Of a stretch of DNA of 64,000 bases, positions 42,516-49,783 are shown one piece after another; the stretch's first letter is position 1; every line of letters starts with the position of its first letter. The stretch is from the NCBI GenBank assembly GCA_934572335.1, contig CAKTKU010000002.1, positions 1 through 64,000 on the forward strand, read 5' to 3'. Under the pieces are notes generated by a model, which was given only the letters and a program-made list of their open reading frames with translations, made no database searches and was not told where the DNA came from. The stretch comes from an uncultured Oscillospiraceae bacterium (GTDB lineage Bacteria; Bacillota; Clostridia; Oscillospirales; Oscillospiraceae). Both the position numbers and the translations under genes were made by a program.

Positions 42516-43367
42516 ATGCTGTATTCTGAGAAATTGAAGGATTTTCAAAGCGCGCACAAGTACGAAAGCACCGTTGTGGACGGCGCGCGGTACCGCTATA
42601 TACTCTGCGGCAAGGAGAGCGGGCGGACGCTGGTGTTTCTCAACGGCGGGATGAACACGCTGGAAATGTGGATGGACTACGTCGACACGCTCGGCGCTGA
42701 CGCGCGCGTGCTGCTCTTTGACTATCCGCAGGAGCTTGCCACGAATCAGGCGCTCGTCGCGGGGATGCACGCTTTCTTTGCCGCGCTCGGCATCGAAAAG
42801 CCCATATTCGTCGGCGCGAGCGACGGCGGCATGGTCGCGCAGATATACACGCAGAAATACCCCAATGAGGTCGGCGGGCTGGTGCTGATCTCCACGGGCG
42901 GCATGGATGAGCGGACGCTGAAAAGTCTGAAAAAGCGCTACCGTCTCGCCCTGCTCATGCTGTGGTACCTCAAGCACTGCAACTATGAAAAGCTGAAGCC
43001 GCGGCTGATAAAGATGAGCCTCAGCCATATCCGCAACGAGAGCGCGGAGGAGATCGCCTGTGCGCGGGATATGTTTGAGACGATATTCAGCGATTATAAG
43101 CAGGAAAAGGACGTGCACATCTCCGGGCTGCTCGCCGATCTGATGAATCAGGTCCCCGTGACGGAGGCAGACTTCGCGGCGCTTGAGGGAAAAATTCTCC
43201 TCATCCTGCCGGATCAGGACTTTTTCTCCGCTGAAATGCAGCAGGACCTCATCCGCCTGATGCACAAACCTAGGATCGCCTACGTCTCCGGCGGGCATCT
43301 GTCCACCGTGCTGAAAACCGAGGACTATATCCGCACGATACGCGGGTTTCTCGCGGAGATGGACTAA
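42516..43367 (+). CDS. Alpha/beta hydrolase
   Basis: 283 residues from ATG 42516 (GGGAGG site). Oxyanion region 'LVFLNGGMNTLEMW', nucleophile 'FVGASDGGMVAQIY' (Ser about 106; S-D-G-G type), acid in 'LLILPDQDFFSA' and late His in 'YVSGGHLSTV'. No membrane or signal segment. S-D-G-G elbows are seen in several uncharacterised clostridial hydrolases. Flanked on both sides by ATC-hydrolase family genes, so it probably works with them on a shared substrate. Confidence 0.86.
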   Translation: MLYSEKLKDFQSAHKYESTVVDGARYRYILCGKESGRTLVFLNGGMNTLEMWMDYVDTLGADARVLLFDYPQELATNQALVAGMHAFFAALGIEKPIFVGASDGGMVAQIYTQKYPNEVGGLVLISTGGMDERTLKSLKKRYRLALLMLWYLKHCNYEKLKPRLIKMSLSHIRNESAEEIACARDMFETIFSDYKQEKDVHISGLLADLMNQVPVTEADFAALEGKILLILPDQDFFSAEMQQDLIRLMHKPRIAYVSGGHLSTVLKTEDYIRTIRGFLAEMD

Positions 43368-43406
43368 AGCCGCGGAGGCAGGAAGCGATTTTGGAGGACA
43401 GGTGAC

Positions 43407-44033
43407 ATGAAGTACAACGGCTTTTACTATTGGATGTTTGAAGGCTCGATGAAAAAGGTGCTGGCGGAAAAGTACGGCAAGGAGTACGCCCGCGACATCA
43501 TGCGCAAGAGCAAAAAGGTCTACCGCGAGCTTGTGGCGCAGGCGGACGACATCGGCGACGACAACCCTATGGCTTATAATGAGCTTTTTGCGCTGGCGTT
43601 CGTCGCGCCGTATGTGGCAAGCGAGAAAAAGATACCGCCGGAGACGGTGCAGGAGATGGTACGCCGCGCGCTCTACCACGTCAAGTGGTACTTCGGCATG
43701 ACCGACCTGAACACCGCACGCGGCAAGGCCGAGAACAAAAAGAGCATCGTAAAATACGTCAGGTGGTACACTCCTGAGAAGGAAGCGCAGTACCCCACCT
43801 CGTTCAAGGTGGACTTCGTCGGGCAGCCGCACGAGGGCGCGTGCTATTACCGCATCACGCGCTGCCCCATCTGCGCGTACACGGAAAAGCTCGGCGTGGC
43901 GGAGCTTATGCCGCTTTTCTGCGAGCTGGACAATGTGATGATAACCCTGCAGCACGGCGTGCTGCACCGCAGGCAGACCATTGCCTCCGGCGGCGAATAC
44001 TGCGATTATTACATAACCGGCAATAAGGAATGA
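43407..44033 (+). CDS. L-2-amino-thiazoline-4-carboxylate hydrolase family protein (2)
   Basis: 208 residues with GGAGG ahead of ATG 43407. Shares with the 41651 gene the C-terminal order 'ITRCPICAYTEKLG', 'PLFCELDNVM', 'RRQTIASGGEYCDYYI', but has only four of the cysteines and an extra N-terminal Lys/Tyr-rich stretch. Paralogue, not recent duplicate. Last gene of the cluster; a promoter and large palindrome for the ZIP gene follow. Confidence 0.8.
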   Translation: MKYNGFYYWMFEGSMKKVLAEKYGKEYARDIMRKSKKVYRELVAQADDIGDDNPMAYNELFALAFVAPYVASEKKIPPETVQEMVRRALYHVKWYFGMTDLNTARGKAENKKSIVKYVRWYTPEKEAQYPTSFKVDFVGQPHEGACYYRITRCPICAYTEKLGVAELMPLFCELDNVMITLQHGVLHRRQTIASGGEYCDYYITGNKE

Positions 44034-44043
44034 GCCGCGGGTA

Positions 44044-44106
44044 TTGAAATCCGGCGTGAAATAGTGTAGAATAGGTGTAGTTAGAGGTCTCTAACTACAC
44101 CTATTC
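44044..44106 (+). promoter_or_regulatory. Promoter with 38-bp perfect palindrome ahead of the ZIP gene
   Basis: TTGAAA (44044-44049), 17-bp spacer, TAGAAT (44067-44072). From 44069 to 44106 runs an inverted repeat of two perfect 18-bp arms around GT. It starts inside the -10 box and ends at the base before the TTG start codon, so it covers the expected transcription start and the whole leader. It could be a metal-regulator operator or an RNA hairpin. Confidence 0.85.
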
Positions 44107-44907
44107 TTGTTATTAGATTGGATAAACGATTTGAACACATTCTGGGGTATTCTTATTCCGTTTCTCGGCACGTCGCTGGGCGCGGCGTGCGTGTTTTTCA
44201 TGCGCAGGTCGCTCAGCGACCGCGTTCAGCGCTCGCTGACGGGCTTTGCCGCGGGGGTGATGGTCGCCGCGTCTGTGTGGAGCCTTCTCATCCCCGCGAT
44301 AGAGCAGTCGGCTGGGCTGGGCAAGCTGGCGTTTCTTCCGGCGTTCGCCGGGTTCTGGACGGGTATTCTTTTTCTTCTCACGCTTGACCATGTCATCCCC
44401 CACCTGCACGCAAAGAGCGGGCAGACGGAGGGGCCGAAAAGTCAGCTGCGCCGGACGACGATGATGGTGCTGGCGGTCACGCTGCACAACATCCCGGAGG
44501 GGATGGCGGTGGGCGTGGTGTACGCAGGGTATCTCTCCGGCAGCGCGCAGATCACCGCGGCGGGCGCGCTGGCGCTGTCGCTCGGCATCGCGATACAGAA
44601 CTTTCCCGAGGGGGCGATCATCTCCATGCCGCTGCGTGCGGAGGGCATGAAAAAGAGCCGCGCGTTTCTCGGCGGCGTGCTTTCGGGCGTGGTCGAGCCT
44701 GTCGGCGCGGTGCTGACGATTCTCGCCGCGCGGCTGATCGTCCCTGCGCTGCCGTACCTGCTGAGCTTTGCGGCGGGGGCAATGCTCTATGTCGTCGTGG
44801 AAGAGCTGATACCCGAAATGTCGCAGGGGAAGCATTCCAACATCGGCACGGTATTTTTTGCCGTGGGGTTCAGCGTGATGATGGTGCTGGACGTCGCGCT
44901 CGGATGA
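44107..44907 (+). CDS. ZIP-family metal transporter
   Basis: 266 residues, eight helices. Metal motifs 'TLHNIPEGMAVG' (helix 4), 'QNFPEGAIISMPL' (helix 5) and 'EELIPEMS' (helix 7) identify a ZupT-like ZIP carrier that brings Zn2+, Mn2+ or Fe2+ into the cell. The start is assigned to TTG 44107 because no ATG occurs before the first helix; there is no ribosome-binding site, as the palindrome abuts the codon, so initiation would be leader-poor or the true start lies a few codons on. Regulation by a metal sensor at the palindrome is likely. Confidence 0.88.
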   Translation: MLLDWINDLNTFWGILIPFLGTSLGAACVFFMRRSLSDRVQRSLTGFAAGVMVAASVWSLLIPAIEQSAGLGKLAFLPAFAGFWTGILFLLTLDHVIPHLHAKSGQTEGPKSQLRRTTMMVLAVTLHNIPEGMAVGVVYAGYLSGSAQITAAGALALSLGIAIQNFPEGAIISMPLRAEGMKKSRAFLGGVLSGVVEPVGAVLTILAARLIVPALPYLLSFAAGAMLYVVVEELIPEMSQGKHSNIGTVFFAVGFSVMMVLDVALG

Positions 44908-44911
44908 GGCA

Positions 44912-44940
44912 TTGACTTGTGCAGCGCACCGTCGTATAAT
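44912..44940 (+). promoter_or_regulatory. Promoter of the MetE-like gene
   Basis: TTGACT (44912-44917), 17-bp spacer, TATAAT (44935-44940). The leader is only about 30 nt, too short for a SAM riboswitch or T-box. Confidence 0.85.
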
Positions 44941-44977
44941 CTTGGCGAAAAATCTGACCCCACAGGAGGCTCTTCAC

Positions 44978-46084
44978 ATGAACACACCATTCCGTTATGA
45001 TTACGTCGGCAGTTTTCTGCGCCCCGCGGCGCTCAAGCAGGCACGCGCGGACTTCCAGAACGGCACGATCGACGCCGCGGCGCTCAAAGCCGCCGAGGAT
45101 GAAGCCATTCTCGATCTCGTCGCCAAGCAGAAAGCCGCGGGCTACCATGTCATCACCGACGGCGAATTTCGCCGCGCGACATGGCATCTCGACTTCATGT
45201 GGGGGTTCAACGGCATCGGGCACAGCCCCACGAGCACCGGTCTCCCTTTCCACGGCGAGGCGGCAATGGTGGACGACACGTATCTCACGGGCAAGGTCTC
45301 GCTCGACGCGCACCCGTTTGTGGAGCACTTCAAATTCGTAAAGGCGCTTGAGGACGAAAACACCGTCGCCAAGCTCACCATCCCCGCCCCCGCGCAGTTC
45401 ATCGAGCAGATGATAATGCCCTTCGCGCAGGAGAACACGAGAAAATACTACGCGGACAACCGCGAGCTTGCGGAGGACATCGCCGCGGGCTACAGGAAGT
45501 TCATTGCCGACGTGTACGCGGCGGGCTGCCGCAATCTCCAGTTTGACGATTGCAGCTGGGGCATGCTCGTCGACCCGATGGCGTGCATGTTCTTCGGCAC
45601 GGACGAAAAGGGGCTTGAGGCCATCAAGGAGCAGCTTCTTGAGCTCAATAACATGGTCATCGCCGGAAAGCCTGACGATCTTGTAATCAACACCCACGTC
45701 TGCCGCGGCAACTTCCACAGCACGTATGCCAGCTCCGGCGCCTACGACGGCGTGGCACAGACGCTGCTCGCCCGCGAGAACGTGAATGCCTTCTACCTTG
45801 AGTTCGACGACGCGCGCAGCGGCGGGTTTGAGCCGCTTGCCGCCGTCAGCGGCGACAAGAAGGTCGTGCTGGGTCTTGTGACGACCAAGCGCGCGCTGCT
45901 TGAGGACAAGGAGAGCGTCATCGCGCGCATCCACGAGGCGGCGAAGTACATCCCGCTCGACAGGCTCTGCCTCAGCCCGCAGTGCGGCTTCGCCAGCTGT
46001 GAGATCGGCAACAAGCTCAGCGAGGCGCAGCAGTGGGCAAAGCTCGCGCTCGTGAAAGAGATCGCAGAGGAAGTCTGGGGCTGA
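44978..46084 (+). CDS. Cobalamin-independent methionine synthase-like methyltransferase (YxjG/YxjH type)
   Basis: 368 residues from ATG 44978 (AGGAGG site). Single catalytic barrel of the MetE C-terminal type: 'RYDYVGSFLRPAALKQA', 'VITDGEFRRATWHLDF', zinc ligands expected in 'NTHVCRGNFHST' (His, Cys) and 'LSPQCGFAS' (Cys). Half the length of full MetE, like B. subtilis YxjG/YxjH. It should move a methyl group from a folate or other donor to homocysteine. The YoaK-like gene follows after 4 bp. Confidence 0.92.
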   Translation: MNTPFRYDYVGSFLRPAALKQARADFQNGTIDAAALKAAEDEAILDLVAKQKAAGYHVITDGEFRRATWHLDFMWGFNGIGHSPTSTGLPFHGEAAMVDDTYLTGKVSLDAHPFVEHFKFVKALEDENTVAKLTIPAPAQFIEQMIMPFAQENTRKYYADNRELAEDIAAGYRKFIADVYAAGCRNLQFDDCSWGMLVDPMACMFFGTDEKGLEAIKEQLLELNNMVIAGKPDDLVINTHVCRGNFHSTYASSGAYDGVAQTLLARENVNAFYLEFDDARSGGFEPLAAVSGDKKVVLGLVTTKRALLEDKESVIARIHEAAKYIPLDRLCLSPQCGFASCEIGNKLSEAQQWAKLALVKEIAEEVWG

Positions 46085-46088
46085 CGCA

Positions 46089-46784
46089 ATGCGTTTTCCA
46101 AAGCTGCATCCGCAGATGTCGGAATCGCTGCTGACAGCGTCGTTCATCATCCTCTCCGGCGGCTTGCAGGATGCCTACACCTACATCTGCCGGGGCAAGG
46201 TTTTCGCCAATGCGCAGACGGGCAACATCGTGCTTTTCAGCGCCTACCTCTTTGAGGGCAATTTCTCCCGCTGTCTGCACTATCTTGTCCCTCTGCTGGC
46301 GTTCATGGTCGGCATTTTCGCGGCGGAGTGCATCCACCGGCATTATAAATACATGGAAAAGGTGCACTGGCGGCAACTCATCGTCCTTGCCGAGATCGTG
46401 CTGCTGTTCATTGTGGGCTTCCTGCCGCAGGAGGTCAACACCTTTGCCAACGCGCTTGTGTCGTTCGTATGCGCGATGCAGGTGCAGACGTTCCGCAAGG
46501 TGCGCGGGCACGCTTACGCGAGCACCATGTGCATCGGCAATATGCGCAGCGGGACGGAAGCGCTGTGCGTCTATTTCCACACCCGCGAGCCGGAGGTGCT
46601 GCAAAAGGCGCTGACCTACTTCGGCGTGATCGGGCTGTTCGCCGTCGGTGCGGGCTTCGGCGCGCTGCTGACGCATGCGCTCGCCGAGCGCGGGATATGG
46701 GTGTCATGCGCGCTGCTCACCGTCAGCTTTCTTTTCATGTTCATCCATGAAAAGAAAGCTGATGCGACTTCCAGAATGCAATGA
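46089..46784 (+). CDS. YoaK/DUF1275 family membrane protein
   Basis: 231 residues, about six helices. 'LSGGLQDAYTYICRGKVFAN' followed by 'AQTGNIVLFS' and 'CAMQVQTFRKVRGHAYASTM' then 'CIGNMRSG' are the DUF1275 signatures. Function unknown across the family. Four base pairs after the MetE-like gene, so cotranscribed, and followed by a strong terminator. Confidence 0.93.
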   Translation: MRFPKLHPQMSESLLTASFIILSGGLQDAYTYICRGKVFANAQTGNIVLFSAYLFEGNFSRCLHYLVPLLAFMVGIFAAECIHRHYKYMEKVHWRQLIVLAEIVLLFIVGFLPQEVNTFANALVSFVCAMQVQTFRKVRGHAYASTMCIGNMRSGTEALCVYFHTREPEVLQKALTYFGVIGLFAVGAGFGALLTHALAERGIWVSCALLTVSFLFMFIHEKKADATSRMQ

Positions 46785-46816
46785 GCAGGGTCTAGTCCTT
46801 ACGCAACATATACTTA

Positions 46817-46850
46817 TCCCCTTGAGGCAAAAGCCTCAAGGGGAATTTTT
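46817..46850 (+). terminator. Terminator of the MetE-like/YoaK operon
   Basis: 12-bp perfect stem (46817-46828 with 46833-46844), AAAA loop, then T5. Confidence 0.93.
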
Positions 46851-46939
46851 ACATAGCGCCGTTCGCAGCCAAGTGCGCATAGCGGTAACGCACTTATGAT
46901 GGCATAAACCTACCGCTTTGGCATTCTGAGCACCGTGTG

Positions 46940-47911
46940 TTATCGCACAATATATGTAAACATCTGTCTTGCGTTCGCGTCGGGAAGCTTGAAAATAACT
47001 TTCAACGGGCTTGTGCTGTCATCCATGAGGTCGCTTGTACACGGGATAGCCAAAAGATACTTCTGCGAGGCAAGTGGAAGTAGTATCATAGCACTTCCCG
47101 TATAACTGCCTCCATAACGGAATCCCACAAAAGATTGAAGGTCGTCCGCTTTGAACAAGAAGCTATATTTTTTCCCAGTTGTCGAATATGTGTAGCCGCT
47201 ATCATAATCAATACTCACATTGAGACAATCTTTGACTTTTATCTCCTCTTTTCCGACATTTTTTACCTCAATGCTAAGGCAGCAGAAAATTGCATCTTCA
47301 GTCCCAATATACCCATTGCTGCTCGTTTTTATTTTCTCTTGGAATGAAATATCTGTAAGCGTTAGTTCCACATTATTGGTTATTGCTGTATCTCCAAGAG
47401 TACAAACAATGTCTTGCTCTTCTGTGCTCTCTGCCGTATCTATGTTTACCGGGAATGTTGGCATATCCGTCAGCTTTCCCTCGTGAGACCACTCAATACG
47501 ATCTGGGTGATACATAATCGAATATGCAGGAAATCGAATGTACGCAGCACTTTCAACATAGTCCACATCATAAGTTGAATGAGATTCACTCCACCCGCTC
47601 TGCCCTGTCTCAAGGTTGAGAAACCAGACCCGATCTGCTGCATTGCTTTTATCCACAATGATATTGCCATCTTTGTCAAGGAGTTGGAATATAGCTGAAA
47701 ATCGATCTGGCAACTCTTTATTTCCTGTGTTTACATACTGATTCTTTGCTTTGACATACAGTTTATATTTATTGATATCCGGAGCATATTCAAAATACGC
47801 CTCCTCAACGACGACCTCGTCTGCATACTTATCGTCTGTTGCTCCTGCCCCGCATGCGCATAGTGCAAGCACCATAAACAGCGCCAGTAATAAAGATATC
47901 GCTTTTCTCAT
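46940..47911 (-). CDS. Lipoprotein with DUF4352-like extracytoplasmic domains
   Basis: 323 residues. Signal peptide with lipobox 'LCAC' (Cys about 19). Two beta-rich halves follow; 'VELTLTDISFQEKIKTS' then 'FCCLSIEVKNVGKEEIKVKD' in the second half resembles the DUF4352/immunoprotective-extracellular fold of clostridial lipoproteins. Visibly more AT-rich than neighbouring genes. Ribosome site GGAGGAG ahead of ATG 47911. Expression appears controlled by the long structured leader at 47931-48097, which can form a terminator just ahead of this start. Function unknown. Confidence 0.85.
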   Translation of the reverse strand: MRKAISLLLALFMVLALCACGAGATDDKYADEVVVEEAYFEYAPDINKYKLYVKAKNQYVNTGNKELPDRFSAIFQLLDKDGNIIVDKSNAADRVWFLNLETGQSGWSESHSTYDVDYVESAAYIRFPAYSIMYHPDRIEWSHEGKLTDMPTFPVNIDTAESTEEQDIVCTLGDTAITNNVELTLTDISFQEKIKTSSNGYIGTEDAIFCCLSIEVKNVGKEEIKVKDCLNVSIDYDSGYTYSTTGKKYSFLFKADDLQSFVGFRYGGSYTGSAMILLPLASQKYLLAIPCTSDLMDDSTSPLKVIFKLPDANARQMFTYIVR

Positions 47912-47930
47912 ATCTTACTCCTCCATAAAG

Positions 47931-48097
47931 CAAAAATGTGCAGCCCCAAATGAGGCTGCACACGAAAAAATGCAGAGCCTCACTTGCTGCCACACAATTC
48001 ATTCAGACAAACACAATGGATGCCAAAATGGAGGGTGCATTTTTACCGAAGTAAAAACACATCCACTATGTTTATCTTCATATCGAATTGTGTGGCA
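47931..48097 (-). ncRNA. Candidate structured leader RNA with terminator/antiterminator switch
   Basis: Read on the minus strand from the predicted start near 48097. P1 pairs 48085-48097 with 47988-48000 (13 bp, perfect). P2 pairs 48060-48073 with 48009-48022 (14 bp, two G-U pairs). P3 pairs 48051-48057 with 48040-48046 (7 bp) closed by a cUUCGg tetraloop (48047-48050). A C-rich strand (48023-48038) stays open. Beyond P1, 47971-47982 can pair with 47951-47960 (antiterminator), while 47954-47962 pairs with 47937-47945 followed by U5 (terminator); the two exclude each other. It resembles a riboswitch or attenuator, but also could be a stand-alone small RNA of about 165 nt. I recognise no known class. 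Confidence 0.7.
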
Positions 48098-48102
48098 AAT
48101 TA

Positions 48103-48131
48103 ATATTACCATAGTTCTGAAGGAAAAGCAA
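48103..48131 (-). promoter_or_regulatory. Promoter of the structured leader
   Basis: Minus-strand TTGCTT (48126-48131), 17-bp spacer, TAATAT (48103-48108). The start expected 6-7 bp further falls at the first base of helix P1 of the leader RNA. Confidence 0.7.
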
Positions 48132-48210
48132 CCGGGCTGCGATTGAAAAGCCTCGTTCAAGTGCGTAAATCTTCAGCAGAATAATTCAGTCCATACTGAA
48201 AGCGCATAAA
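48132..48210. other. Intergenic stretch with no recognised feature
   Basis: Part of the 346-bp gap 47912-48257. The rest of the gap holds the leader RNA, its promoter and the hairpin at 48211-48257; I see nothing specific in these 79 bases. Confidence 0.5.
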
Positions 48211-48257
48211 TATAATTGGGAGATAATCGTCTTTGTCACGATTATCTCCCAATTATA
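48211..48257 (-). terminator. Terminator of the VanY-MntP transcript
   Basis: Perfect 20-bp stem (48211-48230 with 48238-48257) around a 7-nt loop, starting at the base next to the peptidase stop. AT-rich outer part; the minus-strand continuation ATTTATGC is moderately T-rich. Confidence 0.8.
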
Positions 48258-49100
48258 TTATTCACTTTCAAGCGTTTTCAGGTAATCCTCGAACACAAGT
48301 CCGGACTCCGTGACTGCTTTCGCCGTCTCTGAGCCGACATAGCGGTAATGCCACGGCTCGTAGATGATGCCGGTGGTCTCGCTCGTGCCGTTGGGGTAGC
48401 GCAGTATGAAGCCGTAGCGCCAGCAGTTCTGCATGAGCCACTGCTGCACCTCGGTGCGCTCCTGCCATTGGTCGAGGTTCGTATACGTCTCGCTGATGAG
48501 GTCGAGCGCGAGACCGAGCTGGTGCTCGCTCGTCCCCGGCAGGGCAACAGACTGCGCCGCGATGGTCGGCGCGTCCGCGTTCGGCACGCCCTCCGCCAGG
48601 AGGCGGAGTATCTTGTTGCGGTAGAGCATCTCCTGATACTCCTGCGTACGGTAAGCAGAGCAGATGATCGGCTCATACCCCGCCGCGCGGCAGTCGGCAA
48701 GCATCTGCGCCAACGCCCTCGCGCAGCGCCGGTCAACAAGATAGCCCTCCACGGTGTCAAGCTGCACAGTGTACCCCTGCGGGACCTCGTTCCACGGGTT
48801 GACGAGGACAAGGAGCGAGGAATTGAACTCCTCCGCGCGGTCGCTCAGCGCCGCGGCGCGCGTGTCATGCGCGGTCTGCTGTCGCTCCAGCGCGCGGCGC
48901 AGCGACAGCAGACCTGTCTTTTCGCGCACCGAGACGGCGGTGCTCTCAAGTCCGGCGCTCTCCGTGAGCGCGCGCATCTCGCGCGCAAAGCTCACCGCGC
49001 GCCAGGCGTAAAACGCCCCCGCCGCAAGCAGCAGAGCCGCGAGCGCTGCCAGCACCGAGATGAGTATTCTCTTTTTCGCCTTAGTCTCCAAGAGCCTCAC
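48258..49100 (-). CDS. D-alanyl-D-alanine carboxypeptidase, M15B/VanY type
   Basis: 280 residues. N-terminal membrane anchor (about 11-32), a helical, coiled-coil-prone stalk to about residue 85, then the M15 domain: 'PIICSAYRTQEYQEMLYRNK', zinc motif 'PGTSEHQLGLALDL' (His and Asp ligands) and the third ligand in 'EPWHYRYVG'. It should trim the terminal D-Ala of peptidoglycan stem peptides outside the membrane. The gene is 15 bp downstream of mntP. No vancomycin-resistance genes are nearby, so a housekeeping wall role is likelier. Confidence 0.92.
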   Translation of the reverse strand: MRLLETKAKKRILISVLAALAALLLAAGAFYAWRAVSFAREMRALTESAGLESTAVSVREKTGLLSLRRALERQQTAHDTRAAALSDRAEEFNSSLLVLVNPWNEVPQGYTVQLDTVEGYLVDRRCARALAQMLADCRAAGYEPIICSAYRTQEYQEMLYRNKILRLLAEGVPNADAPTIAAQSVALPGTSEHQLGLALDLISETYTNLDQWQERTEVQQWLMQNCWRYGFILRYPNGTSETTGIIYEPWHYRYVGSETAKAVTESGLVFEDYLKTLESE

Positions 49101-49115
49101 CTATGTACTAAAAAC

Positions 49116-49679
49116 TCAGAAATTGATGATGCCGAGATGCTCCAGCAGTATCTTCACACCGATGAGAATGAGGATGATGCCCCCGGCAAGCTCCGCGCGG
49201 GACTTGTAGCGCGCGCCGAAGCGGTTGCCGATGTATATGCCGAGCGCGGACAGGCAGAACGTCGTCACGCCGATGAGCAGCGCGGCGGGCACGATGCGCA
49301 CCTGCAAAAACGCAAATGTTATGCCGACGGCGAGCGCGTCAATGCTTGTTGCGACGGCGAGCATGAGCATCGTTTTGAACCCGAAGTCGTCATTGAGCTT
49401 TTCCGCCTCGCCGAACGACTCCTTGATCATGTTGCCGCCGATGACGAGCAGCAGCGCAAACGCGATCCAGTGGTCAACGTTCGTGATGAGGCTTTCAAAC
49501 CGCGCGCCGAGCAGATAGCCCAGCACGGGCATGAGAAACTGAAAGCCGCCGAAGTACAGCCCGACGAGCGCCATGTGCTTTTTCTCAAGCTTCTGCACGC
49601 TCAGCCCCTTGCACACGGACACGGCGAACGCATCCATGCTCAGTCCCACAGCGATGAGGAACAGTTCAACAAAACCCAT
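49116..49679 (-). CDS. mntP: Manganese efflux pump MntP
   Basis: 187 residues, six helices. Conserved Asp-containing motifs 'AVGLSMDAFAVSVCKGL' and 'AVATSIDALAVGITFAFL' in the two repeats identify MntP (DUF204). It exports Mn2+ to prevent toxicity. No yybP-ykoY riboswitch is seen upstream, unlike many mntP genes; instead a 20-bp AT palindrome lies just ahead of the ribosome site. Confidence 0.95.
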   Translation of the reverse strand: MGFVELFLIAVGLSMDAFAVSVCKGLSVQKLEKKHMALVGLYFGGFQFLMPVLGYLLGARFESLITNVDHWIAFALLLVIGGNMIKESFGEAEKLNDDFGFKTMLMLAVATSIDALAVGITFAFLQVRIVPAALLIGVTTFCLSALGIYIGNRFGARYKSRAELAGGIILILIGVKILLEHLGIINF

Positions 49680-49694
49680 TGTGTCATTCTCCTA

Positions 49695-49714
49695 TATATA
49701 AAATATATTTTATA
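49695..49714 (-). promoter_or_regulatory. Perfect 20-bp palindrome ahead of mntP
   Basis: ATATAAAATATATTTTATAT, its own reverse complement, directly upstream of the AGGAGA ribosome site. It could be an operator or part of the promoter (-10 like TATATT). AT-only, so chance is not excluded. Confidence 0.45.
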
Positions 49715-49737
49715 TGCACAAATTTGTCAATGGCAAC

Positions 49738-49767
49738 ATTCACCGGTGGAGGCTTCCACCGGTGAAT
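49738..49767 (-). terminator. Terminator of der-plsY
   Basis: 13-bp perfect stem (49738-49750 with 49755-49767) and GGCT loop, 16 bp past the plsY-like stop. The T tract is weak. Confidence 0.75.
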
Positions 49768-49783
49768 ATTATAATATTCAGGT

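Noticed and set aside
44941..44977. SAM riboswitch or T-box ahead of the methionine-synthase-like gene
   Set aside because: The promoter leaves only about 30 nt of leader, too short for either.
47988..48097. MITE or other small transposable element with 13-bp terminal inverted repeats
   Set aside because: No flanking target duplication is seen, inner helices contain G-U pairs and a cUUCGg loop, and a promoter start coincides with one end; a transcribed RNA explains more.
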